Shown here piece by piece: positions 31,938 through 43,160 of a DNA stretch of 64,000 bases. The stretch is from assembly GCA_027924585.1 (NCBI GenBank), contig BSBM01000232.1, forward strand, positions 29,708,001 through 29,772,000, in the 5' to 3' direction. The stretch comes from Larix kaempferi (Eukaryota; Streptophyta; Pinopsida; Pinales; Pinaceae). The translations under genes were made by a program, and so were the position numbers. Below the pieces are notes generated by a model. It saw nothing but the letters and a program-made list of their open reading frames with translations, was not told the origin of the DNA and ran no database searches. Every line of letters begins with the position of its first letter. Position 1 is the stretch's first letter.

Positions 31938-33349
31938 AAACCCAATTGAAACAAGAAAAAACTGAAAATAAGGCCCACCAACAACAAATAAAGAAGTTGC
32001 AGATTGATCTTGTGGAAATGGATAGTGAGCCTGATAAAGGGCATGCCATTAAAAATATTTTGGATGAAAAGGAAAGTACAATTCATTTGCTCAATAAGAA
32101 ATTAAAAATACTAGCTACGCAGTCAGTTCAAGCATCCAAATTAACAATTTCGGAACAAGAAAGAGAAACTCTCTCTCAGGAATTGAATGATAGTAAAGAA
32201 AATTTACTTAAATTTAAAGAGAAACATATGCATTGGGAGAAAGAAAGAACTAACCTTACAACTCCGATTGATATTGTGAGGGAAAAACAAACAGGTACAG
32301 AAAAAAGAAAAGAAAGAGAAACAATCTTAAATGAAAGAGACATGCCAAGAGAATATGGAAATAAGCACAAATAACATAATTCAAGCTATGTCTCAGGTTA
32401 GTCTTAAAGAAGAAGAAATTAAGGGATTGAAAGTGGAAAATAAAAAAATAAGTGAAGAGATTAATAAAAAGGAAGAATAAAATAAAGAATTTGAAACCAA
32501 AAATAGAAAACTGTTGGAAAGGAATGAGAAACTAATTTCAAAGTTGCCAGGGAAGCTCCCATTGCAAGGTGCTATACATTTGATTTGGGATTTTATAATA
32601 ATTGAAGCTACAAAATTCAGACCATATCTGAATTTTATGAAGAATAAGGAAACAATGGTGAATGAAACAATACAAAGTTGTACATTCACGAAAGAAACTT
32701 TGGACAAGAAGCCAAAACAAACAACCCAGAACACTATTAATTTTCTCAATACTTTATTAGAGGAGGAATTGAAGACATTGATGATTAAGAACATAATTGT
32801 AGTTATAACTCGGGCTAGGAGGATTATTGGAAAATATCACCACGTTGAAAGTGTCCAAGCAAAGGAAAATCAAATGTTGCAGCAAGTTAACTCTTTCAAA
32901 GGCTTATGTACAGATTTGTTTCAGAAAGGACTTTCTTCCTTTTGAGATTGAGAGAATAAATTAATCTCTAAAAATGATTATAAAACTTTACTTTTCCAAA
33001 TTCGAATGGATCATCAGAAATTTGAAAACATGACTCAAGTTTTGATAGGGAAAGTAATAATGGATAAAATTGCATTGGAATTTGAGATATTAAATAAATT
33101 AACAATGATAGGAGCAAAATTATCTCCTATATCTTATGTGGATCATGTGGAGATGAAATTTTTGGTTAAAGAGATGACAAGTTATGAAATTCCCTCCATA
33201 AAGCAATGGAAGATAGTTGAGAAATTTGGGAAAATGAAGTACAGTTTGTAGTTTGTACCAATAAGAATACCTATCAAGAATATTCAAGCAAAGATTTATG
33301 CCAAAGTTTACTCCAACAAAGAAAGAAGAAATATGTTCCAACATTTTTG
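31938..33349 (+). pseudogene. E2 giant extra ORF, segment 3: coiled coil and C-terminal part
   Basis: With E4 removed the frame continues from STVGRL to ETQLKQEKTENKAHQQQ and into a long coiled coil (31946-32374, and KEEEIKGLKVENKKISEE after a frameshift). The C-terminal part reads AIHLIWDFIIIEATKFRPYL, KPKQTTQNTINFLNTLLEEE and, from 33006, MDHQKFENMTQVLIGKV. Stops at 32372, 32478, 32943 and 33249 break it. Over three segments the ORF spans about 3.3 kb. I cannot name the protein. Confidence 0.55.
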
Positions 33350-34129
33350 AATATTATGAAGATTCAATTTTTGACAATATAATCTAGAGATGTAATAAGT
33401 AGTTATAGATTTCTATTTTAGAAAGAAAGCAGTTAGGTTTAGCTCGATGATATCCTATGTAAAAATACATGCTTTTGCAATGTAGTCAGTGTTGAAACCT
33501 ATGAGAATGAGACTTATTTTGTACTGAGCATCTTCAAGATTAATATAAATATTGCAGAGCCAAGCAGAGCTTTCCTAAGCAGAGATTCTCATGTTATTAT
33601 TTTGCAGTCTTTATTTCCTTTTCTCATGTGAATTTTATTCTTGTTATCTATTTCCATTATGTTATATTTTCATGATTGAATGAAATTGTATTGAGTCAGA
33701 ATTCATACTGTTATGCTCTGATTCATGGGATTCAAGTATCCAAAAATATTTCATCTAAAGTTGATATTGGATTCATCTTTATTTACTTCCCAATGTTAAT
33801 GGATTGTTCATTTTTATTCTATTATCACCTGAAAGCAAGAACCTGAGTATAAAAGAATAGCTATTCCTCCTTTGAGAAAAAAATATATTGCTAAGACTAT
33901 GTTTATCTTTAAAGATTCATGATTTCAACTCCATGCCCAATGATATCCTCTTGTTTCAACCATTTAAATTATTGATTTATCTTATTTAAATATTTCCGGC
34001 CATTGAATTTATTCATTGAGAGAGCCCTCTCTGGTAGGAAAGAAGTCAACTTCCATCCTAAATATTGGTTTGAAAAGGTTACCTTGGAACTATCCTTCCA
34101 CAACCAAAGGAGAAATTCTGAGTGATAAC
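33350..34129 (+). other. E2 3' tail, no gene recognised
   Basis: AT-rich sequence after the extra ORF. It resembles the T-rich end part of the E3 LTR in style, but I cannot align the two. It is probably the trailing part of E2 (untranslated region or LTR). At about 34130 it switches sharply to sequence matching the E5 3' LTR. Confidence 0.4.
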
Positions 34130-34584
34130 ACTATAATTAGTAGTTGTGATTATGAATTATTGTAGTTAGAAGTAATCATGATGCTTGATATCTAAGTGTT
34201 AGATGCATGATATTGTACTTCATGAAAGTCGTGGATAAATATGTATGCTTGGTAGGAGAAGTTACATTATGCATATAATGCTAACTATATAGGAAGTCGA
34301 TAAATTGTTACTGGAGATAAATTTTCCCATGTGTGGCTATGGTGCATGATAGTTGATGTGAAGTTGTTAAGGGTTGTCTTGCACTGGATTGCATGACTAT
34401 TAGGCTTAATGTGTGTAGTATGCCTGCACGATAGATAAATTTTTAAGTATAGGAGTGTGCGAGACTAATGTTTAGTGTGTATAGTAATAAAATTAATAAA
34501 GAGACACACAATTTTCTTGGTATTAGAAGGAAAAAGGATCCCCCATGGTAATGATAGGACATTGAGGCCATTGGGGACGTGACA
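34130..34584 (+). repeat. E5 5' LTR fragment with primer site
   Basis: Matches the last part of the 3' LTR (from about 48175 on), for example TTGTAGTTAGAAGTAATCAT and the end GGGGACGTGACA. About 2 kb of the LTR start is missing, so no TSD can be read. A degraded primer site (TGGTATCATAAC, 34588-34599) follows, from the initiator-Met type TGGTATCAGAGC. Confidence 0.8.
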
Positions 34585-34599
34585 AAGTGGTATCATAAC

Positions 34600-36010
34600 A
34601 GTTATTCCAACACTAAGCCTCTATGTGCAGAAAGGACCCAGTGCGGTAATGTTAAAGTGACTATCAATATTTATTAATGTGTTTTCTAATAAAAATTCTC
34701 TTTTGCACAATGTTAGTAGTAACAATAAGACAATTATATTCAAGGAAAGAGGGACAACAAGCCATAGAACCAGGAATTTGGCTAGTGGAATGATCACCAT
34801 GGATGATGAGCAAGATCCATATGAACATGAAGACGATGTTATGGGGGAGGATGTGCAAGGTGGTAATACATAAACACAATATAATGGGAGGAGACCATAA
34901 ATCAAACATACAGATATGAATGAAACCATGAGGAGTTTCAATGAAAGGTTGAACAGGGAATACGAAGAGCATCATCAGATAACCACTTCCATACTGTAGA
35001 GTTTAACATAACTTCAACAGAAATCCAATTTGGGATCAAATCATAACAATGGTAGTAACGATGGAAAGTGTGTGAGTAGTCACTCTAGAGGAAGATCATG
35101 ATTCTAGGAAAGAGGTTCGCACATGAGGAAAATAAGCATGTCTCCATCAGACACCTCAAGAAGAAGATTGAGTAGATTGGGAAGCTCATTTGATAGATAA
35201 GGGAACTCAACTTGAAATCTAAGAGAAGGAAGCCTTGTAAAGAGAATTCCTTTGGGGAATTCAGAAAATTAAGACCATCTACATTTGATGAAGAAGATAA
35301 GTCAGTACAAGAGGATAAAGCATGGACCATTGGAATGAGGAATTAATTTAGTATCCATTAGTTCTTTGGAAATGAGAAGGCTAGGATTTCCATTTTCAAT
35401 ATGAATGACAGAGCTTCAATCTGGTGGGAGCACTTACATCAAGTGAAGGGCCTCAAAGAAAGGAAGATTGTCTGGAATAAGTTTGAAATATATTTCAAAC
35501 ATAAATACTTGTCTGAAATGTACTATGATAATAAGAGAAAGGAATTCCATGAGATAAAGCTAGGACAAATGACATTGGAGGAGTATGTGAACAAATTTTT
35601 AGAGTTACTCTAGTATGTTGACTATCTCAAAGATAAGAAGGAAAAGATATATAAATTCCTAAGTGGACTTCCCTAGAATTACAGAGATAGAATTGAATTT
35701 GTGGATCCAAAGACCTTGGATGATGCGATATGGAAAGATATGACTTCCTATGAGTAGAGTAAGGGTATATTTGAGGAACATCAAGCAGAGGAAATCCAAA
35801 GGTAAAGTTTGATCCAAGGAAGAAAGAATTCATACATGTACCATATAGGAATCATCCAAGAAATGTTCGACAAGAGAAGGAAGATCAAGGTATATTCCCG
35901 TGCACTATGCCATTCGTAGGAAGACCTAGAGAACCAATGCAGTGTCGGGGATGTGGAGAGAATCATAAGTTGTATGATTACCCCCATAGGAAGTAACAAA
36001 CTCGAAGGAT
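34600..36010 (+). pseudogene. E5 gag, broken
   Basis: The best part is the open stretch 35401-35613: DRASIWWEHLHQVKG, then WNKFEIYFKHKYLSEMYYDN and KLGQMTLEEYVNKFLELL, the core of a Ty3 capsid domain. A zinc knuckle remnant (CRGCGENHKLYDYP, near 35942-35984) has Tyr in place of the last Cys. Many stops interrupt the rest. Confidence 0.7.
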
Positions 36011-37400
36011 ACACAACATTAAGTAAGTTTTTACTGTGGAATACATGGCCATATAAACTCCTAGGATCTACACGGCTTTGGATGATCATTAGGCAGACCG
36101 TCAAACCACAGTGGTTGAAGTTAGAGGTAAGATTGTTGTGCAATCTATTTTCTGTTTTGATTGAACTAGGATTTAGTCATACTTATATTCATCCTAATAT
36201 TTTTTAAGTTTGTGTGCTTAAGAAAAGTAAGCATGGTAAGTTATGGTTAGTTCAGTTAGCCACATGGACAAAGAGGAAAGTAACTGAAGAAGTGGAAAGC
36301 TGTTCATTAATCATGGATTTTTTTTCTAGCATAGTAAAGCTAAATATCCTAAGCTAGATCATATGAGGTCATCATTGGAATGGATTGGTTGGAAAGCATC
36401 ACGCCAAGATTGAATGTTATAGTAAATTTCTTTAAGGTCTTGATGATGAAGGAAAGCCTTAGTTAGTAAAAGGTGCCTTGAATGAGGTTTCAAAAAGACA
36501 AGTTATAACACTATAATTGGGAAGATACTTCAACATGAACTGTCAAATATATGTAATTCATGTATATGCTTCTACATAATATAGAGGTCCAATGCTAGAA
36601 GAGCATCCGATGCTGTAGGAATATAAGTATGTTTTCCAAGAAGAGGTTCTAGAGCTACCTCCTAAAAGATATATCAAGTTTGCAATTAATCTTGTGCCCA
36701 ATGCAACCCCAATGTCTAAGGTCCCTTACAAGGTGAGTACCCCTGAGTTGGCAGAGTTGAAAATGAAACTCCAATAATTAATGGATAAGCACTACATTAG
36801 ACTAAGTGTGTCCCCGTGGGGTTCACTAGTACTGTTCATTAAAAAGGATGGAATATTGCGACTATGTGTTGACTGTAAGTGGCTCAATGAGGTTACAATC
36901 AAGAATATACATTGCTCATAATAGATGATATTTTTATTAGATAAGGGGGGACATAATATTTTTCAATATTGACTTAAGGTCAGGTTACCATAAAGTTTGA
37001 ATCTGAGAAGAGGAAATTCATAAGGCAAATTTCAAAACTCGGCATGTCCACTATGAATTCATAGTTGTGCAATTCAGCCTCGCCAACATGCTAACTACTT
37101 TCATCTTCCTCATGAACGGCGTGTTCAATCAATATGTAGATAAGTTTGTGTTGGTATTCCTAGATGACATCCTCATCTATTCCAAGAATAAGGAAGAACA
37201 TGTAAGGCATATAAGAATGGTGTTGCGGATTCTTAGAGAGAATAAGTTGTACACCAAGATAGGAAAAAGTGAATTTTATCAAAATAAGATTCTGTATTTG
37301 GGTCATGTTATTTTAGCAAATGGAATTTCAATTGATCCTGGAAATATTGAAGCTATAATGAATTGGTATATGCCCAAGAATATGACTGAAGAAAGTTTCA
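36011..37400 (+). pseudogene. E5 protease and reverse transcriptase, broken
   Basis: The protease reads ELGFSHTYIHPNIF near 36155-36205, where DSG is expected, so it is inactive. RT pieces are PPKRYIKFAINLVPNATPMS (36660), [20 protein letters not shown] (36820) and, open from 37067, VFLDDILIYSKNKEEH with the catalytic FLDD box, ending DPGNIEAIMNWYMPKN. RNase H is gone: the frame passes directly into integrase near 37385. Confidence 0.75.
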
Positions 37401-37858
37401 TGAAGGAAATTTTCAAGTTACATTGATTACCTAAAAAAATAATCTTAGATGGGGATATGGAATTCATATCAAATTTTTGGAATGGACTCTTGAAAGATCT
37501 AGAAACTCAACTCAATTTCAAAACAAAATACCATAGTCAAACAAATGGTCAAACATAGAGAGTAAACCAACTACTGGAAGATATGATAAGGATGTACATG
37601 TGATGGATAAGCCATCCAAGTGGCAGGATTACATACATTTAGTTGAATCATGCATCATTGGGAATGAGTCCATTTGAAGCCATGTATGTTAGGAAATGCA
37701 GGACTCCAGTAAGTTGGAAAATATTGTGAACAGAGTGGTGCTTAGGATAGAAATGTTTAAGGAAATGGATCAAGAAATAGTTAAGATAGGGAATAATTTG
37801 AAAGCAACAGAGGATAGGAAAAAGAGCTATGCAAATATGAAAAGAGTGCATAGGGAAT
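37401..37858 (+). pseudogene. E5 integrase, left part
   Basis: Reads KIILDGDMEFISNFWNGLLK (second catalytic Asp region), then YHSQTNGQT followed by a stop where the catalytic Glu is expected. It continues to GMSPFEAMYVRKCRTPVSW and DRKKSYANMKRVHRE, where E6 is inserted. The first third of the integrase is deleted. The frame goes on at 45691. Confidence 0.75.
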
Positions 37859-40415
37859 TGCAGTGTACTCAACCCAAAAACCAAGGTCACGGGAACATGT
37901 AAACCCAAAGGAAGGTTGAATAAAGGTATAGAACAATGGAATAAGGTCAACCAAAGGATAACATAACATAGCATCAATACAATTAAAACAAACATACAAC
38001 CTTTAAAATAATTGTGATACTTTAAAAACAATTATAAAACTCTCCAAGAGCTCATGCAGATGCAACATCATGCAAGTAGATTTACAAACTTTAATAAACA
38101 TGGGCCTTAGCACTATTTAAAAATTAAAGGTGACCATAATCAAACCAATAATGCTAACTAATAATATTTACGGATTTTTTTTCAAACAATTACAAATTAG
38201 ATCTTCCTGCTGTACAACTATACAATTTATGACACATTCCGTCAATCCAATTTATAATACCTTTATTAATAGTTTTGAGTTACTTATCATGTCATATTTG
38301 AATCTAAAATCTACACCATTCAATAATGAAAAATAAAAAATACATATCTACAATATAAATCCATTAATTCATACAAAATATCATATCTACTTTTGCTATC
38401 AAAATCACTACAGGGTCATCCAGTCACAGCATCCAAATTTTTGCAAAACCAATTGTGTGTCCCAAGTGAAAAAAATACCATCTATATGGAGACTCTGCAG
38501 CCACCAAGGGCACAATTTATATTTCATATACCTCCATACAAAATATTGTTATCAAATCTAAAGATAAACTATCAGTTCAATCCAATGTCCAAGCAAAAAA
38601 ACCCCCATCAACTAGTGATCAAAACTCAGTAATTTCAACGTGGAATCATAGAACATATCTGATGAACCATGGTGGGGTACACTAGCAGAGTATGATACAT
38701 CAAATAATACATGTACAAACATATTTAAATATTCCATTAAGATCATATCTCAAAAAAGGAGTAAACCCCTATTTCCAAGCAAGATTCCTCAACTAGAGTT
38801 CCAAAAACCAAGCAATTGCAACAACCGATTTATCTACAGATATGATCATCCATAGAGGGGGCATATTTACAGAGTAATCTACAAAAAAAAATCATAAATC
38901 ACATATGTCAAGCTACCATCAAGATCAGATCTCATATTCAAGGAAAAGGTACAAGTTTCCAACAATTAAAACATCAAATTTGCATCCAATCATTGATACA
39001 AAACCATATAAATTTAACTGTGAATAGATAAGCCATCAAATGCGCTATAGAAGCAATGGAAACATAATATAAATATATGAATTTACATAAAATAAACCAC
39101 TTATCTTAATAATGTGCAACTGGAATCAACCAGACCACGTTCCACCTAGCCAAAGGGCGCACTGCCAAGCAAGATCTCACTTTGATAGGCCACCCTTGAT
39201 CTAAGACCATAGATCCAAAACAATGGTGCACTCAAGGATAGATCAAGTATCAATTTTAGAATCCACAAATCAATTCCTTACCACCTTATTTCTCCTCCAC
39301 CTCACTACCAGGTGTAATGGTAATCCCTTCACACCCTCGGTTCCTCAAGACATCACCATTCACCATTAGGATTTATGTGCAGGTCTAGGACTGAGACAAG
39401 CAGTGGACACAAAGGAACTATACCAATTTTTTCTAGGCTTGCCACAAAAATCATACAATATCACAATGCTTCAAGAACAAGGTTCATTCACATAGTAGAG
39501 CATACATGGCTTCACAAGCTCACAAGCTTACCGAGCTCCCAACATCATTGGCATGAACCACCATGAACAACTAATAATAATCAACCACCAACAACCTTAA
39601 CTAAGGAGATCAACCATGGATTTACAGACCAAAGAAGGTAATTCTAACCCAAGAGGGTATAATTAAACCAAGGTAGTCCAACTTTAGTCAAACAAAGGGG
39701 ATTAACTCAACCACAAGAGGCTAAATCTAATCAAACCCAAGAAATTCAAATTTCAAGGAGAGTGGCTCCAAGTCACTCTACGCAAATCAAATTCATGTGT
39801 GGACACATCATCCATGAAGAGGAATCAAAATTAGTGAGGCAAGGAATTACAAAAACCAAGGCATCTTACCAAAATAGCAAAGGAGGGGTTACACAAGGAT
39901 TTATCCAACCTTTGAGGTGTCAAGACTAAAAATAGCTAGTTAGGGAGGACTTGTGCAAATGGGGGTTATAAAACCAAGTTTAAAATTCAAAAATGAGTTA
40001 AAAAACCACCAAAGGGGCCCAATCAACAAGTGGAATCCACCTAAGCACCAACTAAATCATGAATTAGGCTCAATAGGTCAAACATAGGCTAAAATAATCA
40101 AAATTTGGGTCGATTGTACAATATTTGGGTGACCATCAACTAATAAAGTCACCAAAGCATAAATATGTACCAAGCTTAACCAAACAAGTTCTAAAGTGCT
40201 AGGAATGTCCCCATTCCTCCTCACCTTGTGGATATATGCCTCCCATACTCTTTTAGTGGTCCTCGGTGTGCCAGTTGTTTTTATTAATTAATTATTTACA
40301 AAATAATAATGATAATGTATCTTGGTCCTTAAAGACCCTTGTCCCGACACCTAGTGCCACAATAATAAACAATTCAAATTACATATGACCATGGCTTAAT
40401 ACATGTGGTATTACA
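37859..40415 (-). repeat. E6 left (3') LTR, 2557 bp
   Basis: Runs from TGCAGTGTACTC to GTGGTATTACA; on the minus strand it starts TGTAATACC. The polypurine tract (minus strand, over TCCACCCCCTTAAAC, 40416-40430) follows. No protein is recognisable; open frames such as 37648-38031 (minus) are incidental. Confidence 0.88.
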
Positions 40416-42041
40416 TCCACCCCCTTAAACAATGCATCCTCCTCAATGCATAATACATACATGCCTTTACAAAATGATAACAGACATGTCCATACATGCC
40501 TCAGAAATATAACATCCTTCAAAATCTCATAGACATGCCCATACATGGCTTAGAAAGATAACATATTTCTAACCACAATACTTCCCACTACCATATACTT
40601 CATGTCCATCTCCACTTCCCATGGGAGAACCGGGACTAGTAGAGTGGACTCAAGGAAGCAAGGGTCGAGCTTCAATCCCCATCACAGGGTCTTCAATCCT
40701 CTTTACAAGGCCTTCAAACCTTCAACAAAGATACATCCACCTGAAAAAACATATTTTAATCACTCATATGATTAACATCAAGTATATATAAAAATATATA
40801 TATGATATAAGGATATTCTTCTACAAAGATACTTTCTTCACATTGCAACAACCACATGGTTAGAAACAAACACACATACATATATACATTGTTCAACAAG
40901 ATACATATAATACATCTCCAAAATAAAAGATAAATGAGATACGATCTAATTATCACATAAAATATTTCAAGGGTACATCGCAACATGAAATAAATTCCTT
41001 TGTATCCCATTGCACTCTACTTCACCTATGACACGTGAAATACATCAAAGGTATATGAAATCAAAACACTTGAAATGCATTTACCTGAAAAAAATTATGA
41101 TCCATTTCATATTCAATTTCAATCATGCAGTAGGTACATATTCTAAGTTACTTGAAATGCATGAAAAACACTTGAATTGCACTAAGATACTTTTACAAGT
41201 AAGATATTTTCCAATAAATATGCATGCACTATCACCAAGATACTTTCAAACAAAGATATAAGAAAATACCACAAGGATACTCTTCTAGCAAAGATACTTT
41301 TTCAAAAGCGATACTCTCAAGAAGATCATAAAGGTAGTTTTCTAATAAAGATCACAAAGATAATTTATGCACTTTATTCTTTCATTATATATTCATTACA
41401 TTGTCATTATATATATGCATACATATACCATTTACACATTTATCATAACATGATATATTCACCGATTAAACACTCACAGAAATAAAATCGCAATAACAAT
41501 TAATCAATAATAAGAGAATTACAAGAATAACACATAGCCATTCTTGCCTCCCAAGTGGCAATTCCACTAACAATCAATTAGATAAGTTAGGATAGTGATA
41601 ATGCCACCTGGATTCTCATGCACATACATGAAAAGATGACCAATAATGTAATAATAAGCATACTACATGCATAAAATAAAATAAAAGGAGATTGGAAAAC
41701 ACCATTTAGACAAGTGTCTCATTTCCTAAAATAGACAAGGAGTTACTCATTGAGGTAACCACTACCTTTCAAGTGGCAAAACATTCCCAAACATAAAAGT
41801 ATTATCTAAAGACAAGCAATAAAGGCAATAGAGAGTATATTGCCCATTAATAACATTCATATTAGTAATAGTAATACTACATCATCTTTGCATATATATC
41901 ATACTAATAGATACATAAAATATTTCACAATTATACTTATAATTATTCTATTATACTACATATAATATATTTATCTAAATTATATACACATTACATATAT
42001 GTCATTATATATACACATCTTTATACATCTTACATCATTAC

Positions 42042-42108
42042 ATACACACACACACACATCATACACACACACACACACACACACACACATTATATATATA
42101 TATATATA
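42042..42108. repeat. CA then TA microsatellite
   Basis: A CA repeat (about 42042-42089, with one short break) runs directly into a TA repeat (about 42090-42108). It should vary in length between individuals. Confidence 0.9.
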
Positions 42109-42534
42109 ATTACACTAACCTTATATACTATATATATACAATTCACTACTCGTATTGCATATACTTACATCATCAAATTCAAATACACTATGATACACAT
42201 ATACAAATATATAGTTCATAATACTATATAGTTCATATCAATATATATCATCAAATATGTCTATTATATACCCACTTTATCACATGCGTACACACTTATA
42301 CATATAGTATGCACATTCCATGAACAATTAAAGACAACTTTTCCTAGTTTCCAAATTTTAATTTCAAAATGCTAGTTTCCAAGTAGGAGTGCAACTTTAA
42401 AGGAGGCATGCTCACAAAATTTTATGATACATTTCATAACTCAACTATGCACGCAGATCATACCAAAGGTCTGAAAGCATGAAAATAAATCCTTCCAAAA
42501 ACTAATTCAATCATATCCGCAAATTAATTGTACA

Positions 42535-42970
42535 ATAAGAAGCATTTCAATAATTCAATGAACAATAAAAGAGGCAATGCATGATGAACAAGCATCGACC
42601 AATCAATTCATTGAATAGTAAAGGATGCAATGCACAATAACAAGCATCGACCAACAATGAACAATAAAAGAGGCAATGCACAAGCATCGACCAATCGAAT
42701 CATTGAACAATAAAAGAGGAAATACACATTAAAAAGACATCGACCAATTAAGTCATTGAACAGTAAAAGAGGAAATGCACAAGCATTGACCAATCAAAAC
42801 ACTGAACAATAAAAGAGGCAATACACATTAAATAGGCATCAACCAATCAATTTTTTGAATAGTAAAAGAGGCAATGCAAGTGAACATGCATCGACCAATC
42901 AATCTACTAGATCATTAGATATGCAATGCATAGTACTTACCAATCAATCTATTGAGCAGTAAATATGCAA
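42535..42970. repeat. Minisatellite of about 45-60 bp units in E6
   Basis: Around eight imperfect units built from AACAATAAAAGAGGCAATGC and CATCGACCAATCAATTCATTG. Unit length varies through small deletions. It lies just right of the middle of the E6 internal region. Confidence 0.8.
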
Positions 42971-43145
42971 TATTAATTAATTATAAAACATACAACAAAC
43001 TGATGTTTGAAGTGATTCTTCTGAATCTTCCATTAACATAAGGGAGTTTAAATTTATTTCACAAATCCAATTTATAAACAAAAACTCATATTCATAAGAT
43101 TTATAACTATGTATAAGTCCCAACAACTGTAGTGTTGGAACTTAA

Positions 43146-43157
43146 GCTCTAATACCA
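43146..43157 (-). other. E6 primer-binding site
   Basis: GCTCTAATACCA matches the minus-strand initiator-Met tRNA site GCTCTGATACCA with one mismatch, three bases from the LTR start at 43161. Confidence 0.75.
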
Positions 43158-43160
43158 CTT

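Larger units (their letters stand above)
3624..34129 (+). mobile_element. E2: old Tat-type Ty3 element, host of E1, E3 and E4
   Basis: E2 contributes 3624-9408, 18936-19938 and 31933 to about 34129; the rest of this span is later insertions. The order is protease, aRH, RT, RNase H, integrase, then a candidate 3' LTR start and a giant extra ORF. Many stops show it is old. Its gag and 5' LTR lie left of the window, before E1. Protease, aRH and the pol end align with E3, so the two are related. The right boundary is uncertain: it is set where a Tekay-type LTR fragment begins. Confidence 0.65.
40416..43145 (-). other. E6 internal region, non-coding
   Basis: AT-rich DNA between polypurine tract and primer site with no gag or pol match in any frame. 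It holds a CA/TA microsatellite and a minisatellite, listed separately. Its length (2.7 kb) and lack of genes are what define E6 as a LARD. Confidence 0.75.

Noticed and set aside
37648-38031. 127-codon hydrophobic ORF on the minus strand, with a relative at 43142-43333
   Set aside because: It covers the E6 LTR end and its flank; the hydrophobic look comes from AT-rich antisense sequence and the reading is not kept in the second LTR.
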